A DNA stretch of 64,000 bases from a bacterium (lineage in GTDB: Bacteria > Zhuqueibacterota > Zhuqueibacteria > Residuimicrobiales > Oceaniaggregativiventaceae), in assembly GCA_029565675.1 (NCBI GenBank), contig JAKQNP010000042.1:1-64000 (forward strand), written 5' to 3'. Of this stretch, positions 39,710 through 48,311 are shown one piece after another (position 1 is the first letter of the stretch; each line of letters begins with the position of its first letter). A model generated the notes under the pieces. It did no database searches, was not told where the DNA came from, and worked only from the letters and a program-made list of their open reading frames with translations. Both the position numbers and the translations under genes were made by a program.

Positions 39710-39737
39710 TTGACTATTCTGTTTTATTTATTAACTT
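39710..39737 (+). promoter_or_regulatory. Candidate promoter upstream of aro leader
   Basis: TTGACT-16 nt-TAACTT; weak -10. Confidence 0.3.
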
Positions 39738-39745
39738 TTTAAAGG

Positions 39746-39916
39746 ATGCGAGCGGTTACCTCTTTTACCAACTCAAACAAGAATCATCAGCTGCTGATCT
39801 GCGAGCTGTGGAATTTTTTTCATTTTTACCGATGGTGTTGTTCAGTCCAACTGTTTGAATTTCTGATTCGGTGCTGGGTTCCAGACCCGGGTATTTGGGA
39901 TGAATCTTTCATATGA
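39746..39916 (+). other. Possible 56-aa upstream ORF overlapping the leader-peptide start by ATGA
   Basis: MRAVTSFTNSNKNHQLLICELWNFFHFYRWCCSVQLFEFLIRCWVPDPGIWDESFI*; stop TGA 39914-39916 overlaps ATG 39913. Confidence 0.25.
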
Positions 39917-39996
39917 TTGATTTGAAGGCAAAAATTGCGCGCTATTATGAAAGCTATTTTTATTTTGCCAGCTTTGGGAGTGGCGGAATGGATTAG
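39913..39996 (+). CDS. Tyr/Phe-rich attenuator leader peptide (27 aa)
   Basis: ATG...TAG: MIDLKAKIARYYESYFYFASFGSGGMD; 7 Tyr/Phe in the 12 residues RYYESYFYFASF; directly upstream of an intrinsic terminator and a shikimate/Tyr operon. Confidence 0.82.
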   Translation: MIDLKAKIARYYESYFYFASFGSGGMD

Positions 39997-40033
39997 AAAT
40001 CGAATAAACCTGCCTGTAATCCGCCCACTGCCA
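39975..40033 (+). promoter_or_regulatory. Predicted antiterminator pairing for aro operon attenuator
   Basis: 39975-39986 TGGGAGTGGCGG pairs with 40021-40033 CCGCCCACTGCCA (11 bp, one G-G mismatch, one bulged C), sequestering the terminator 5' arm. Confidence 0.75.
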
Positions 40034-40058
40034 CAAACCTGGTAGTGGGCTTTTTTTT
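40023..40058 (+). terminator. Attenuator intrinsic terminator upstream of aro operon
   Basis: GCCCACTGCCA-CAAACC-TGGTAGTGGGC (11-bp stem with one GU) followed by TTTTTTTT; lies just before the SD/ATG of the first structural gene. Confidence 0.92.
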
Positions 40059-40070
40059 ATGGAGTCACAG

Positions 40071-40334
40071 ATGTCTATTGATCAACTCCGCCAGGAGATC
40101 GACGCAATCGACGCACAGTTGTTGCAGCTTTTGAATGCACGGGCTGCGAAAGCCATGCAGATCGGTCGCATCAAGTCGGCAATGCAGCTGCCGATCACCG
40201 ATTCCGGGCGGGAAAGAGCGGTTATCGAGAGCCTGACAGAGCTGAACCGCGGGCCGCTTGCCACAGAACACATCACTCGACTGTTTAGCCAAATCATCGA
40301 AATTTGTCGTTCACTGCAAACCCGGGAGAAATAG
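40071..40334 (+). CDS. Chorismate mutase (AroQ/type II fold)
   Basis: SIDQLRQEIDAIDAQLLQLLNARAAKAMQIGRIKSAMQLPITDSGRERAVIESL; SD GGAG 40061-40064. Confidence 0.93.
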   Translation: MSIDQLRQEIDAIDAQLLQLLNARAAKAMQIGRIKSAMQLPITDSGRERAVIESLTELNRGPLATEHITRLFSQIIEICRSLQTREK

Positions 40335-40336
40335 CA

Positions 40337-41350
40337 TTGGTCATCGTGATGCGAGACAATGCCACAGAGCAACAGATTCAAAATGTGGAACAGCGTCTCG
40401 AAAGGTACGGATTCAAGATTCACCGTGTCGATGGAGTGACACGCACCATTCTGGGAGCAATCGGCGATAAGCGCGGTATTGAAATGCGTGAATTCGAGAG
40501 TCTTGAAGGTGTACATGAAGTTCTGCGCATTACTGAGCCATACAAGCTGGCTGGCCGGACTTTTAATCCGGATAACAGTATAATTCCCATCAACGGCTCG
40601 TCAATCGGCGGTGACGAGATCATCGTGATGGCTGGACCTTGTTCGATCGAAAGCGAAGAACAGCTCTATACAACCGCCAAAGAAGTGAAAAAGTATGGCG
40701 CCAAAGTTTTGCGCGGTGGCGCTTTCAAGCCGCGTTCTTCTCCCTACAGCTTTCAGGGGTTGGGCGAACAGGGCCTGATTTTTCTCAATCGCATCGCCCA
40801 AGAACTGAAAATGGGGTCGGTCTCTGAGATCATGGAGATCAAACAGATGGAGGCCATTACCCGCTATGTGGATATTGTCCAGGTCGGCGCGCGCAATATG
40901 CAAAATTATGCGCTTTTGCGCGAATTGGGAAGAATAAAAAAGCCGATTCTTCTCAAGCGAGGTCTTTCGGCCACAATCGAGGAGCTTTTGATGGCCGCCG
41001 AATACATCATGTCCGAGGGCAATTATCAGGTCATTTTGTGCGAACGCGGCATACGCACTTTTGAAAACTATACACGCAACACAATGGATCTTTCGGCGAT
41101 TCCGGTGGTGCAGAGTCTCAGCCACCTGCCGATTGTTGCTGATCCCAGTCATGGCACTGGTCGGCGGGATCAAGTCGTTCCGATGGCTCGCGCGGCAGTG
41201 GCTGCCGGTGCCAACGGCCTGCTCATCGAAGTACACCACGATGCGGATCACGCGCTTTCAGACGGGTTTCAGTCGCTCTATCCTCAGCAATTTCAACGCA
41301 TGATGGAAGAAATCAAGACCATTGCCTGGGCAATCGGCAAGACCATTTGA
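40337..41350 (+). CDS. aroF: 3-deoxy-7-phosphoheptulonate synthase (type I-beta) with N-terminal ferredoxin-like domain
   Basis: VIVMAGPCSIESEEQL; LRGGAFKPRSSPYSFQGLGEQGL; DPSHGTGRRDQVVPMARAAVAAGANGLLIEVH. TTG start likely; ORF opens at 40304. Confidence 0.95.
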   Translation: MVIVMRDNATEQQIQNVEQRLERYGFKIHRVDGVTRTILGAIGDKRGIEMREFESLEGVHEVLRITEPYKLAGRTFNPDNSIIPINGSSIGGDEIIVMAGPCSIESEEQLYTTAKEVKKYGAKVLRGGAFKPRSSPYSFQGLGEQGLIFLNRIAQELKMGSVSEIMEIKQMEAITRYVDIVQVGARNMQNYALLRELGRIKKPILLKRGLSATIEELLMAAEYIMSEGNYQVILCERGIRTFENYTRNTMDLSAIPVVQSLSHLPIVADPSHGTGRRDQVVPMARAAVAAGANGLLIEVHHDADHALSDGFQSLYPQQFQRMMEEIKTIAWAIGKTI

Positions 41351-41363
41351 AGGAAAGGCATGC

Positions 41364-42473
41364 ATGAACGCAGACAACTCTTTCGAACGCATCCTGATTG
41401 TCGGAGTCGGGCTTATCGGTGGCTCGCTGGGTTTGGCTCTTAAACGCAAGGGCTTTGCCGGGGAAATAATCGGTGTCGATGAACAGACGGCACTCGATAT
41501 TGCCTTGCAGCGCAAAGTGATTGATCGCGGATTCCGTCGTGAAGAATTGCATCAGGCAACCCGACAGGCGGATCTCATCTTTCTCTGTACCCCGATCGCC
41601 GAGACGTTGCGCCTGTTGGCAACAATCGGCAAAGATTTGCAGCCCGGCACCTTAATCACTGATGTGGGGAGCACCAAACGGCAGATCGTCGAAGCGGCAA
41701 AGATTCATTTGCCGGCAGATGTCGATTTTATCGGCGGTCATCCCATGGCCGGTTCGGAATTCCGCGGTGTCGAGGCGGCTGATCCTTTTCTGTTTGAGAA
41801 CACGACTTATGTGCTCACACCCAGCCGACCGACTCATTTCCGGATGCAGCGCGCTTTTGGCGAGTTGCTCGAGAGGATCGGGGCAAAAGTCTTGTTGCTG
41901 CTGCCCGAATTGCACGATGAAATTGCTGCTGCTGTCAGCCATTTGCCGCAGATGCTGGCGGTATCGCTGATGCATCTGGTCGCCAGCCGTCAAGATGAAA
42001 GCCCCTATTTCCTTAAAATGGCGGCCGGTGGTTTTCGCGATATGACCCGGATCGCCTCGAGCCCTTACGGCATCTGGGAAGATATCATACGAACCAACAG
42101 CGACATGATCGTCCGCTATATCGACGACTATATCGAGGAGCTGCACAAGTTAAAGCTCTGCTTGCATGAACAGTGTTTAGCGGAATATTTCGATAAAGCA
42201 GCAAAAAACCGACTTTCAATTCCCAAAGACACCAAAGGATTTTTGCAGCCCCATTATGATCTTTTGATCGGTGTGGAGGACAAGCCAGGTGTTATTGCTG
42301 GAATTTCAAATGCCCTGTCAGAACGCCAGATCAACATCAAAGATATCGAAGTCTTAAAGATCCGCGAGAATGAAGGGGGAACCATGCGACTGGCGTTTTC
42401 TTCGCGCGAAGATCGCGATCAAGCAGCAACGATACTGCGCCAAGTTGGCTTTGACGTCAGAACGAGGGAATAG
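41364..42473 (+). CDS. tyrA: Prephenate dehydrogenase with C-terminal ACT domain
   Basis: ILIVGVGLIGGSLGLALKRKGFAGEIIGVD; GGHPMAGSEFRGVEAA; ACT: IGVEDKPGVIAGISNALSERQINIKDIEVLKIRENEGGTMRLAF. Confidence 0.94.
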   Translation: MNADNSFERILIVGVGLIGGSLGLALKRKGFAGEIIGVDEQTALDIALQRKVIDRGFRREELHQATRQADLIFLCTPIAETLRLLATIGKDLQPGTLITDVGSTKRQIVEAAKIHLPADVDFIGGHPMAGSEFRGVEAADPFLFENTTYVLTPSRPTHFRMQRAFGELLERIGAKVLLLLPELHDEIAAAVSHLPQMLAVSLMHLVASRQDESPYFLKMAAGGFRDMTRIASSPYGIWEDIIRTNSDMIVRYIDDYIEELHKLKLCLHEQCLAEYFDKAAKNRLSIPKDTKGFLQPHYDLLIGVEDKPGVIAGISNALSERQINIKDIEVLKIRENEGGTMRLAFSSREDRDQAATILRQVGFDVRTRE

Positions 42474-42475
42474 CT

Positions 42476-43759
42476 ATGTCCACAAAGACCATAAAACCCG
42501 CTCTATCGATTCAGGGATGTATACAAGTACCGGGGGATAAATCGATCAGCCATCGAGCTTTGATGCTATCGAGCATTGCCAACGGCGATTCTGTTATCAC
42601 AGGTCTATCGCAATCCGCCGATGTGCAAAGCACCATCAATTGCCTGCGTGCTCTGGGGATTGAACTGGAGATCGATGGGAATCGCGCTGTGGTGCATGGC
42701 CGGGGAAAATTAGGTTATCATAAACCTTCAGAGGTATTGAATTGTGGCAATTCAGGCACCACCATGCGGTTGTTGGCTGGTCTGTTGGCTGGTCAACCTT
42801 TTGACGCAGTCCTCGACGGTGATGAATCGCTGCGCCGCCGGCCAATGCGGCGAATTATCGATCCGCTTGAACAGATGGGGGCGACGATCGAGAGCAACGA
42901 CTACAAAGCGCCGTTGAAGATCCGTGGCGGCCAATTGCGCGCCATCGATTATGCCACCACCATTGCCAGCGCCCAGGTGAAATCCTGCGTCATCTTTGCC
43001 GGTCTCTATGCAAACGGCAATACCCGGGTGACTGAGCGCGCTCCTTCCCGCGACCACAGCGAACGCATGTTGATCGAATTCGGTGTTAAAGCGCAGTATT
43101 CTATGGGTGGTGCCGGAGTGCGCGGTCCTGCTGAGTTGCAACCGTGCGAGCTGGATATACCGGGTGATATATCTGCTGCCGCATTTTTCCTGATTGCAGC
43201 CACCTTGTTGCCTGATTCGAAAGTGGAACTGGCCAATGTCGGGGTCAATCCATCGCGTATCGGCATTCTCGACGCTCTGGCCACCATGGGTGCCAGTGTC
43301 TATAAAGACGAAGTGCAAGAGCGCAACAGAGAACCGCGGACCAACCTGACATCCGGATACAAGAAACTCAAGGCCACGACGCTGGGTGGTTCTTTAATCC
43401 CCAAAATTATCGATGAGTTGCCTATTCTGGCTGTGGCGGCGACCCAAACCGAAGGCGTGACCGTGATCAAGGATGCCGAGGAGCTGCGATTCAAAGAGTG
43501 CGATCGCCTGGCAACGATGTGCAAATATTTGAAAAAAATGGGGGCCGACATCCGCGAAAACAAGGACGGTTGTGTGATAAAAGGTCCGACCCCTCTGCAT
43601 GGCTGTACAATCGACAGCTTGGGTGATCATCGCATTGCCATGTCTTTTGCCATCGCCGGCTTGATCGCTGACGAAAAAACAGTGATCAAGAACAGCGAAT
43701 GTATCGATGTTTCATTCCCAGGTTTTTTTGAGGTGCTGGAAAAAAGTGTCGTTCGTTGA
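42476..43759 (+). CDS. aroA: 3-phosphoshikimate 1-carboxyvinyltransferase (EPSP synthase)
   Basis: IQVPGDKSISHRALMLSSIANG; LNCGNSGTTMRLLAGLLAG; FKECDRLATMCKYLKKMGADI; GDHRIAMSFAIAGL. Confidence 0.97.
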   Translation: MSTKTIKPALSIQGCIQVPGDKSISHRALMLSSIANGDSVITGLSQSADVQSTINCLRALGIELEIDGNRAVVHGRGKLGYHKPSEVLNCGNSGTTMRLLAGLLAGQPFDAVLDGDESLRRRPMRRIIDPLEQMGATIESNDYKAPLKIRGGQLRAIDYATTIASAQVKSCVIFAGLYANGNTRVTERAPSRDHSERMLIEFGVKAQYSMGGAGVRGPAELQPCELDIPGDISAAAFFLIAATLLPDSKVELANVGVNPSRIGILDALATMGASVYKDEVQERNREPRTNLTSGYKKLKATTLGGSLIPKIIDELPILAVAATQTEGVTVIKDAEELRFKECDRLATMCKYLKKMGADIRENKDGCVIKGPTPLHGCTIDSLGDHRIAMSFAIAGLIADEKTVIKNSECIDVSFPGFFEVLEKSVVR

Positions 43760-44627
43760 TGCAAAAACCGGGCTATATGGGGTCTTTGGCGATCCGGTCG
43801 GCCACTCACTTTCGCCTGTCCTGCACAATTGGTTCATGCGCCGTTTTGGCATCAATGGTGTCTATATGGCTTTTGCAATCTCGGCTGATCGACTGCAAAA
43901 AGCGATTCAGGCTTTGCCGACTCTCGGTTTTGTAGGAGTCAATCTGACGATTCCGCACAAAGAAGCTGTGCTGGCCTATGTCGATCACTGTGACCTGCAA
44001 GCGGAGATCATCGGGGCCGCCAATACAATTCGAATTGTCGACAATCGTGTGGATGCTTATGTGACCGACGCGGACGGATTTGTCCTTTCGCTGCACAAAC
44101 AACAGCAGCGTTTTCACAACGCTTCAGTGGTCATGCTCGGTGCCGGCGGTGCTGCTCGATCGATCGCCTATGCGCTGGCAAGGCTGCAGGTTGCCAGACT
44201 GGCGATCATCAACAGGACCTATTCGCGGGCGGAAAGCCTGGCGCGATTCGTGCGAGAACGTTTTCAACTGCCCGACACCAAAGCGTTGCCGGAAGGTGAA
44301 CAACTCGAGGGGCTGTCCAGTGCTGATATTGTCATCAACACAACCTCTGTTGGAATGTATCCCTATACTTCAGAGTCCCTGGTCAAGGATCCGCGAGTTT
44401 TCCATAACGGTCAATTGGTTTATGATTTGATCTATAATCCTTCTGCCACCAGATTGTTGCACGATGCCCGCCGAAATGGCGCGGAAATCCAAAATGGCCT
44501 CGATATGCTGATTTATCAAGGATTGGTTTCTCTTAATATCTGGCGGCAGGACACTTACGAATTGCGCGCTGCAGATCTGCAAGAACTGCGGCAGGTGCTG
44601 ACTCAAGAATTGGCTGCCCATGAATAG
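43746..44627 (+). CDS. aroE: Shikimate dehydrogenase (GTG start proposed)
   Basis: TGLYGVFGDPVGHSLSPVLHNWFMRRFGINGVYMAF; GVNLTIPHKEAVLAYVD; MLGAGGAARSIAYAL; INTTSVGMYP. Overlaps the aroA 3' end. Confidence 0.94.
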   Translation: MSFVDAKTGLYGVFGDPVGHSLSPVLHNWFMRRFGINGVYMAFAISADRLQKAIQALPTLGFVGVNLTIPHKEAVLAYVDHCDLQAEIIGAANTIRIVDNRVDAYVTDADGFVLSLHKQQQRFHNASVVMLGAGGAARSIAYALARLQVARLAIINRTYSRAESLARFVRERFQLPDTKALPEGEQLEGLSSADIVINTTSVGMYPYTSESLVKDPRVFHNGQLVYDLIYNPSATRLLHDARRNGAEIQNGLDMLIYQGLVSLNIWRQDTYELRAADLQELRQVLTQELAAHE

Positions 44628-45828
44628 ATTGCGATTTTTTACCGCTGGAGAGTCTCATGGCCAGGCGTTGACCGCTATTGTCGAAGGTTTGCCAGCCGGA
44701 TTGTCTTTGTCTGAAGCCGACATAGCCAAGGAACTGCAGCGTCGTCAGCGTGGCTACGGCCGCGGCGATCGGATGAAAATCGAAACGGATCATGCTCGTC
44801 TGCTGTCCGGGGTGCGTTACGGCAAAACGCTGGGGAGTCCGGTTTCCATGTTGTTGGAAAACCGCGACTGGCCCAACTGGACCACAAAAATGGCTGTCGA
44901 GCCGATGGAAGCGCCGATCGGCAAACTGCAAATGCCGCGTCCGGGACATGCTGATTTTGCTGGTATGGTCAAATATCGCCAAGATGATCTGCGCAACATT
45001 CTGGAGCGATCATCCGCCCGCGAAACTGCAATGCGTGTCGCGGTCGGCGCTATTGCCCGCCGCTTGTTGGATGAATTCGGCATTCGCATCTGCAGTCATG
45101 TCGTGTGCCTGGGCGGAGTTGATTCTGCTTTTTCCGCACTGCGTATTTTCAATCAACACGACGACGCGATAACCCCAGTGCTCGATGAATGGTGGGCGGG
45201 TATCGAAAGAGCTGAAGCTTCGCCGGTTGCTTGTGCAGACGGTCGTGCGGAAAGACAAATGATCGAAGCGATTGGTCAGGCGCAAAAGCGCGGCGATACC
45301 CTGGGTGGCGCTTTTGAAGTGGTGGCGCTCAATGTGCCGGTCGGTTTGGGCAGCCATGTGCACTGGGATAGACGCCTGGATGGTTTGCTTGCCTGGGCGG
45401 TGATGAGTATCCATGCCATTAAAGCGGTCGAAATCGGCCTCGGCTATCAAGTTTCTGCTTTGCCGGGCAGCCAGGTACATGACGAATTGTTTTATACTCC
45501 AGAACGAGGCTATCACCGAAAGCGCAATCATGCAGGCGGCATTGAGGGCGGGATGAGCAACGGTGAACCAATCATTGTCCGCGCGGCGATGAAGCCTTTG
45601 CCGACTTTATCTACGCCTCTTCAATCTGTGGATACCGCGACCCGACAACCCAAAGCCGCCTTTAAAGAGCGGTCCGATGTGTGTGCCGTACCAGCTTGTG
45701 CAGTCGTCGCCGAAGCCATGCTCACCATTGTCCTGGCTGATGCGCTTATGGAAAAATTGGGCGGTGATTCAATCGACGAGATGCGTAAACGATTTCAGGA
45801 ATTGCCCAATGTACCCCTGGGATGGTAA
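44620..45828 (+). CDS. aroC: Chorismate synthase
   Basis: MNRLRFFTAGESHGQALTAIVEGLPAGL; RPGHADFAGMVKY; ERSSARETAMRVAVGAIARRLL; KAVEIGLGY. Confidence 0.97.
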   Translation: MNRLRFFTAGESHGQALTAIVEGLPAGLSLSEADIAKELQRRQRGYGRGDRMKIETDHARLLSGVRYGKTLGSPVSMLLENRDWPNWTTKMAVEPMEAPIGKLQMPRPGHADFAGMVKYRQDDLRNILERSSARETAMRVAVGAIARRLLDEFGIRICSHVVCLGGVDSAFSALRIFNQHDDAITPVLDEWWAGIERAEASPVACADGRAERQMIEAIGQAQKRGDTLGGAFEVVALNVPVGLGSHVHWDRRLDGLLAWAVMSIHAIKAVEIGLGYQVSALPGSQVHDELFYTPERGYHRKRNHAGGIEGGMSNGEPIIVRAAMKPLPTLSTPLQSVDTATRQPKAAFKERSDVCAVPACAVVAEAMLTIVLADALMEKLGGDSIDEMRKRFQELPNVPLGW

Positions 45829-46345
45829 AAATATCTATTTCACTGGTTTTATGGGGACTGGCAAAAGCGCAGTCGCCAGACATTTTGCTCGTCTGTTGGG
45901 CAGATCCTTTTTCGATACCGATGCTTTGATCGAGAGTGAAGCGCAGATGACCATCAGTGAAATATTCACTCGCCAAGGTGAAAGCAAATTTCGAGAAATG
46001 GAAAAGCAAAAGGTGCAGCGCCTTGCCCGAGAAAAAGAAATCGTTGTCGCACTGGGTGGGGGCGCCATAATGGATAGCGATAACTGGCGCGAACTGCAAA
46101 GAAGCGGCTTGACCGTCTGTTTGTTTGCCAAACTGGATGTTTTATACGAACGCCTGGGGAGAAAGAAGGACCGTCCTTTGATGGCGGGTTATTCTGCTGA
46201 TGCTCTGCGCCAGCATATTGCTGCTCTCCTGGCTGAACGCCAACCATTTTACGATTTGGCCACCTATCAATTTGAGAGTTTGCCGGATAAAACCCCTCAA
46301 CAAACCGCGGAAGAGATTTATATCGCCTTGCGGGATGAAATATGA
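45809..46345 (+). CDS. aroK: Shikimate kinase
   Basis: NIYFTGFMGTGKSAVARHFARLLGRSFFDTDALIESEAQMTISEIFTRQGESKFREMEKQ; VALGGGAIM; RKKDRPLM. Confidence 0.95.
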   Translation: MYPWDGKNIYFTGFMGTGKSAVARHFARLLGRSFFDTDALIESEAQMTISEIFTRQGESKFREMEKQKVQRLAREKEIVVALGGGAIMDSDNWRELQRSGLTVCLFAKLDVLYERLGRKKDRPLMAGYSADALRQHIAALLAERQPFYDLATYQFESLPDKTPQQTAEEIYIALRDEI

Positions 46346-47442
46346 AAACGGTCTGGGTTAATACGGTCAACAACGATTACCCAATCGAGATCGCTCCCCA
46401 TTTGATGCAAAATACCGCTGCATTTGGGCAAGTTTTCAATCGATTTGCCCAGGCGGTTGTCATCACAGACGAAAACGTGCGCAAACTCTATGGCAGACAG
46501 CTGGTGAACCAATTGCGGCAGAGCGGGCTGCAAACCGAATTGTTGTCTGTACCGCCGGGTGAACCTTCCAAGTCGATGAACCAGGTCGGGAAGCTGTTTA
46601 CCCGTCTGATCGAACGGCAGATTACCCGGCAGGCGGTTATCGTTGCTCTCGGCGGGGGAGTGGTCGGCGATCTGGCTGGCTTTGTCGCTGCCACCTATCT
46701 GCGCGGCGTTAATCTGATCCAAGTGCCGACCACTCTATTGGCCCAGGTCGACAGCAGCGTTGGGGGCAAAGTCGGCATCAACCATCGGTTGGGCAAAAAC
46801 CTCATCGGTTCTTTCTATCAACCTCAGCATGTCCTTATCGATCCATATGTCCTGCAGACTCTGGAAATGCGCGAGCGGAGAGCCGGTGCGGCAGAGGTCA
46901 TCAAATATGGATTGATCGCTGATAGCGGGCTGTTTGCACAACTGGAAACAAGCCTGGAAGCATTGCTGGACTTGACGGATATCGATTTTGTCGCCACCGT
47001 GATCGAACAATGTTGTCACATCAAAGCCGATATCGTCGGACAAGATGAACGCGAGCAGAGTTTTCGCGCCCTTCTCAATTTCGGCCATACCGTCGGACAC
47101 GCGTTGGAAAACGCCACCCAATATCGAGTTTTTTTGCACGGTGAAGCCGTGGCCTACGGAATGCTGGCGGCCTTGCATCTGTCCATCGATAGCCTGTGTT
47201 CCACCTCATTGGAAAGGGCGATTCAGTTGATCCGCCGCTTGTCCTTGCCGCCGATCCCCCAGTCAATCACAGTCGATCAGTTGCTGTCGGCCATGCAACA
47301 GGATAAAAAACGCCGGCCGAGCGGCCAGACATGGATTCTGTTAAAAACGATTGGCAGCGCCTTTATGTCGGAAAATCTGCCCGAAATTCGTGTTCGGCAG
47401 GTCCTGAACGATGTGCTCCTTGCAAGGCGGGTGAAGAAATGA
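46342..47442 (+). CDS. aroB: 3-dehydroquinate synthase
   Basis: [75 protein letters not shown]. Confidence 0.97.
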   Translation: MKTVWVNTVNNDYPIEIAPHLMQNTAAFGQVFNRFAQAVVITDENVRKLYGRQLVNQLRQSGLQTELLSVPPGEPSKSMNQVGKLFTRLIERQITRQAVIVALGGGVVGDLAGFVAATYLRGVNLIQVPTTLLAQVDSSVGGKVGINHRLGKNLIGSFYQPQHVLIDPYVLQTLEMRERRAGAAEVIKYGLIADSGLFAQLETSLEALLDLTDIDFVATVIEQCCHIKADIVGQDEREQSFRALLNFGHTVGHALENATQYRVFLHGEAVAYGMLAALHLSIDSLCSTSLERAIQLIRRLSLPPIPQSITVDQLLSAMQQDKKRRPSGQTWILLKTIGSAFMSENLPEIRVRQVLNDVLLARRVKK

Positions 47443-47897
47443 CTAAAAGTAAAACGCAAACCGAACCTTTTATTTTGGTTGTTCATGGACCAAATCTCAA
47501 TCTTTTGGGCGAACGCGAGCCTGAAATCTATGGCAGCTTGACGCTAAAGGAACTCAACGAACGGATTGTCTCCAAGGCCCGATCTTTGGGTGTGCGAATC
47601 GGTTGCTTTCAATCGAACCATGAAGGGCAGATCATCGACACTATCCACGGGCAACGCCATTCAGCAGCAGGGATGGTCATCAATCCCGGCGCCTTTACCC
47701 ACTATAGCTACGCAATACGCGATGCCATTAGCGCGGTCAACTTGCCGTGTGTCGAGGTCCATCTGTCCGATATCCAGCAACGCGAAGAATTTCGTCGAAT
47801 TTCGGTCATCGCGCCGGTTTGCATCGGTCAGATCAGCGGTAAGGGATACGAGAGCTACTTGCTCGGATTGGAAAAATTGGTCGAGTATCTGAGGTAA
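47439..47897 (+). CDS. aroQ: 3-dehydroquinate dehydratase type II
   Basis: [66 protein letters not shown] overlap with aroB. Confidence 0.96.
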   Translation: MTKSKTQTEPFILVVHGPNLNLLGEREPEIYGSLTLKELNERIVSKARSLGVRIGCFQSNHEGQIIDTIHGQRHSAAGMVINPGAFTHYSYAIRDAISAVNLPCVEVHLSDIQQREEFRRISVIAPVCIGQISGKGYESYLLGLEKLVEYLR

Positions 47898-47955
47898 CCA
47901 TTTATAATCTTCCTTTTTGCATACACAAGCGTCCCGCAACCACACCAATTAGCTG

Positions 47956-47984
47956 TTGACATTTCCTGTCATTCATGCTATATT
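47956..47984 (+). promoter_or_regulatory. Near-consensus sigma70 promoter
   Basis: TTGACA-17 nt-TATATT, 3' of the aro operon and about 330 nt upstream of polX. Confidence 0.6.
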
Positions 47985-48311
47985 CTTTCCCACTCGCTTT
48001 CGACTTGCACAATCTGGTTAATAAAAATATATTAAACAAAAGTATATGATGTTTTACCTGGAAGCATGAATCAATTCGTCAACTTTTTTTGATTCTCAAT
48101 GGCTTCGGTCTGCAAGCAGATTGGTCTTGGTTGCAGATCTTGCCGATTGTGTACAAGGTAGTGGGTAATCGCGGAAAGGTTGATGCAGGCTTTTCTTTTT
48201 TGTCGTCTTGCCATACGACAAGCTCCGACCCTTGTCTCTGGATTTTCATTGCGTGTCGGGCTCGTCGGATGAACCGTTGCTCTTGCACATGGGGTAATAC
48301 AAAGATTGCCG

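Noticed and set aside
39700-40070. T-box riboswitch upstream of the aro operon
   Set aside because: No T-box bulge consensus (AGGGTGGNACCGCG) or specifier stem found; the Tyr/Phe leader ORF with alternative hairpins explains the terminator better.
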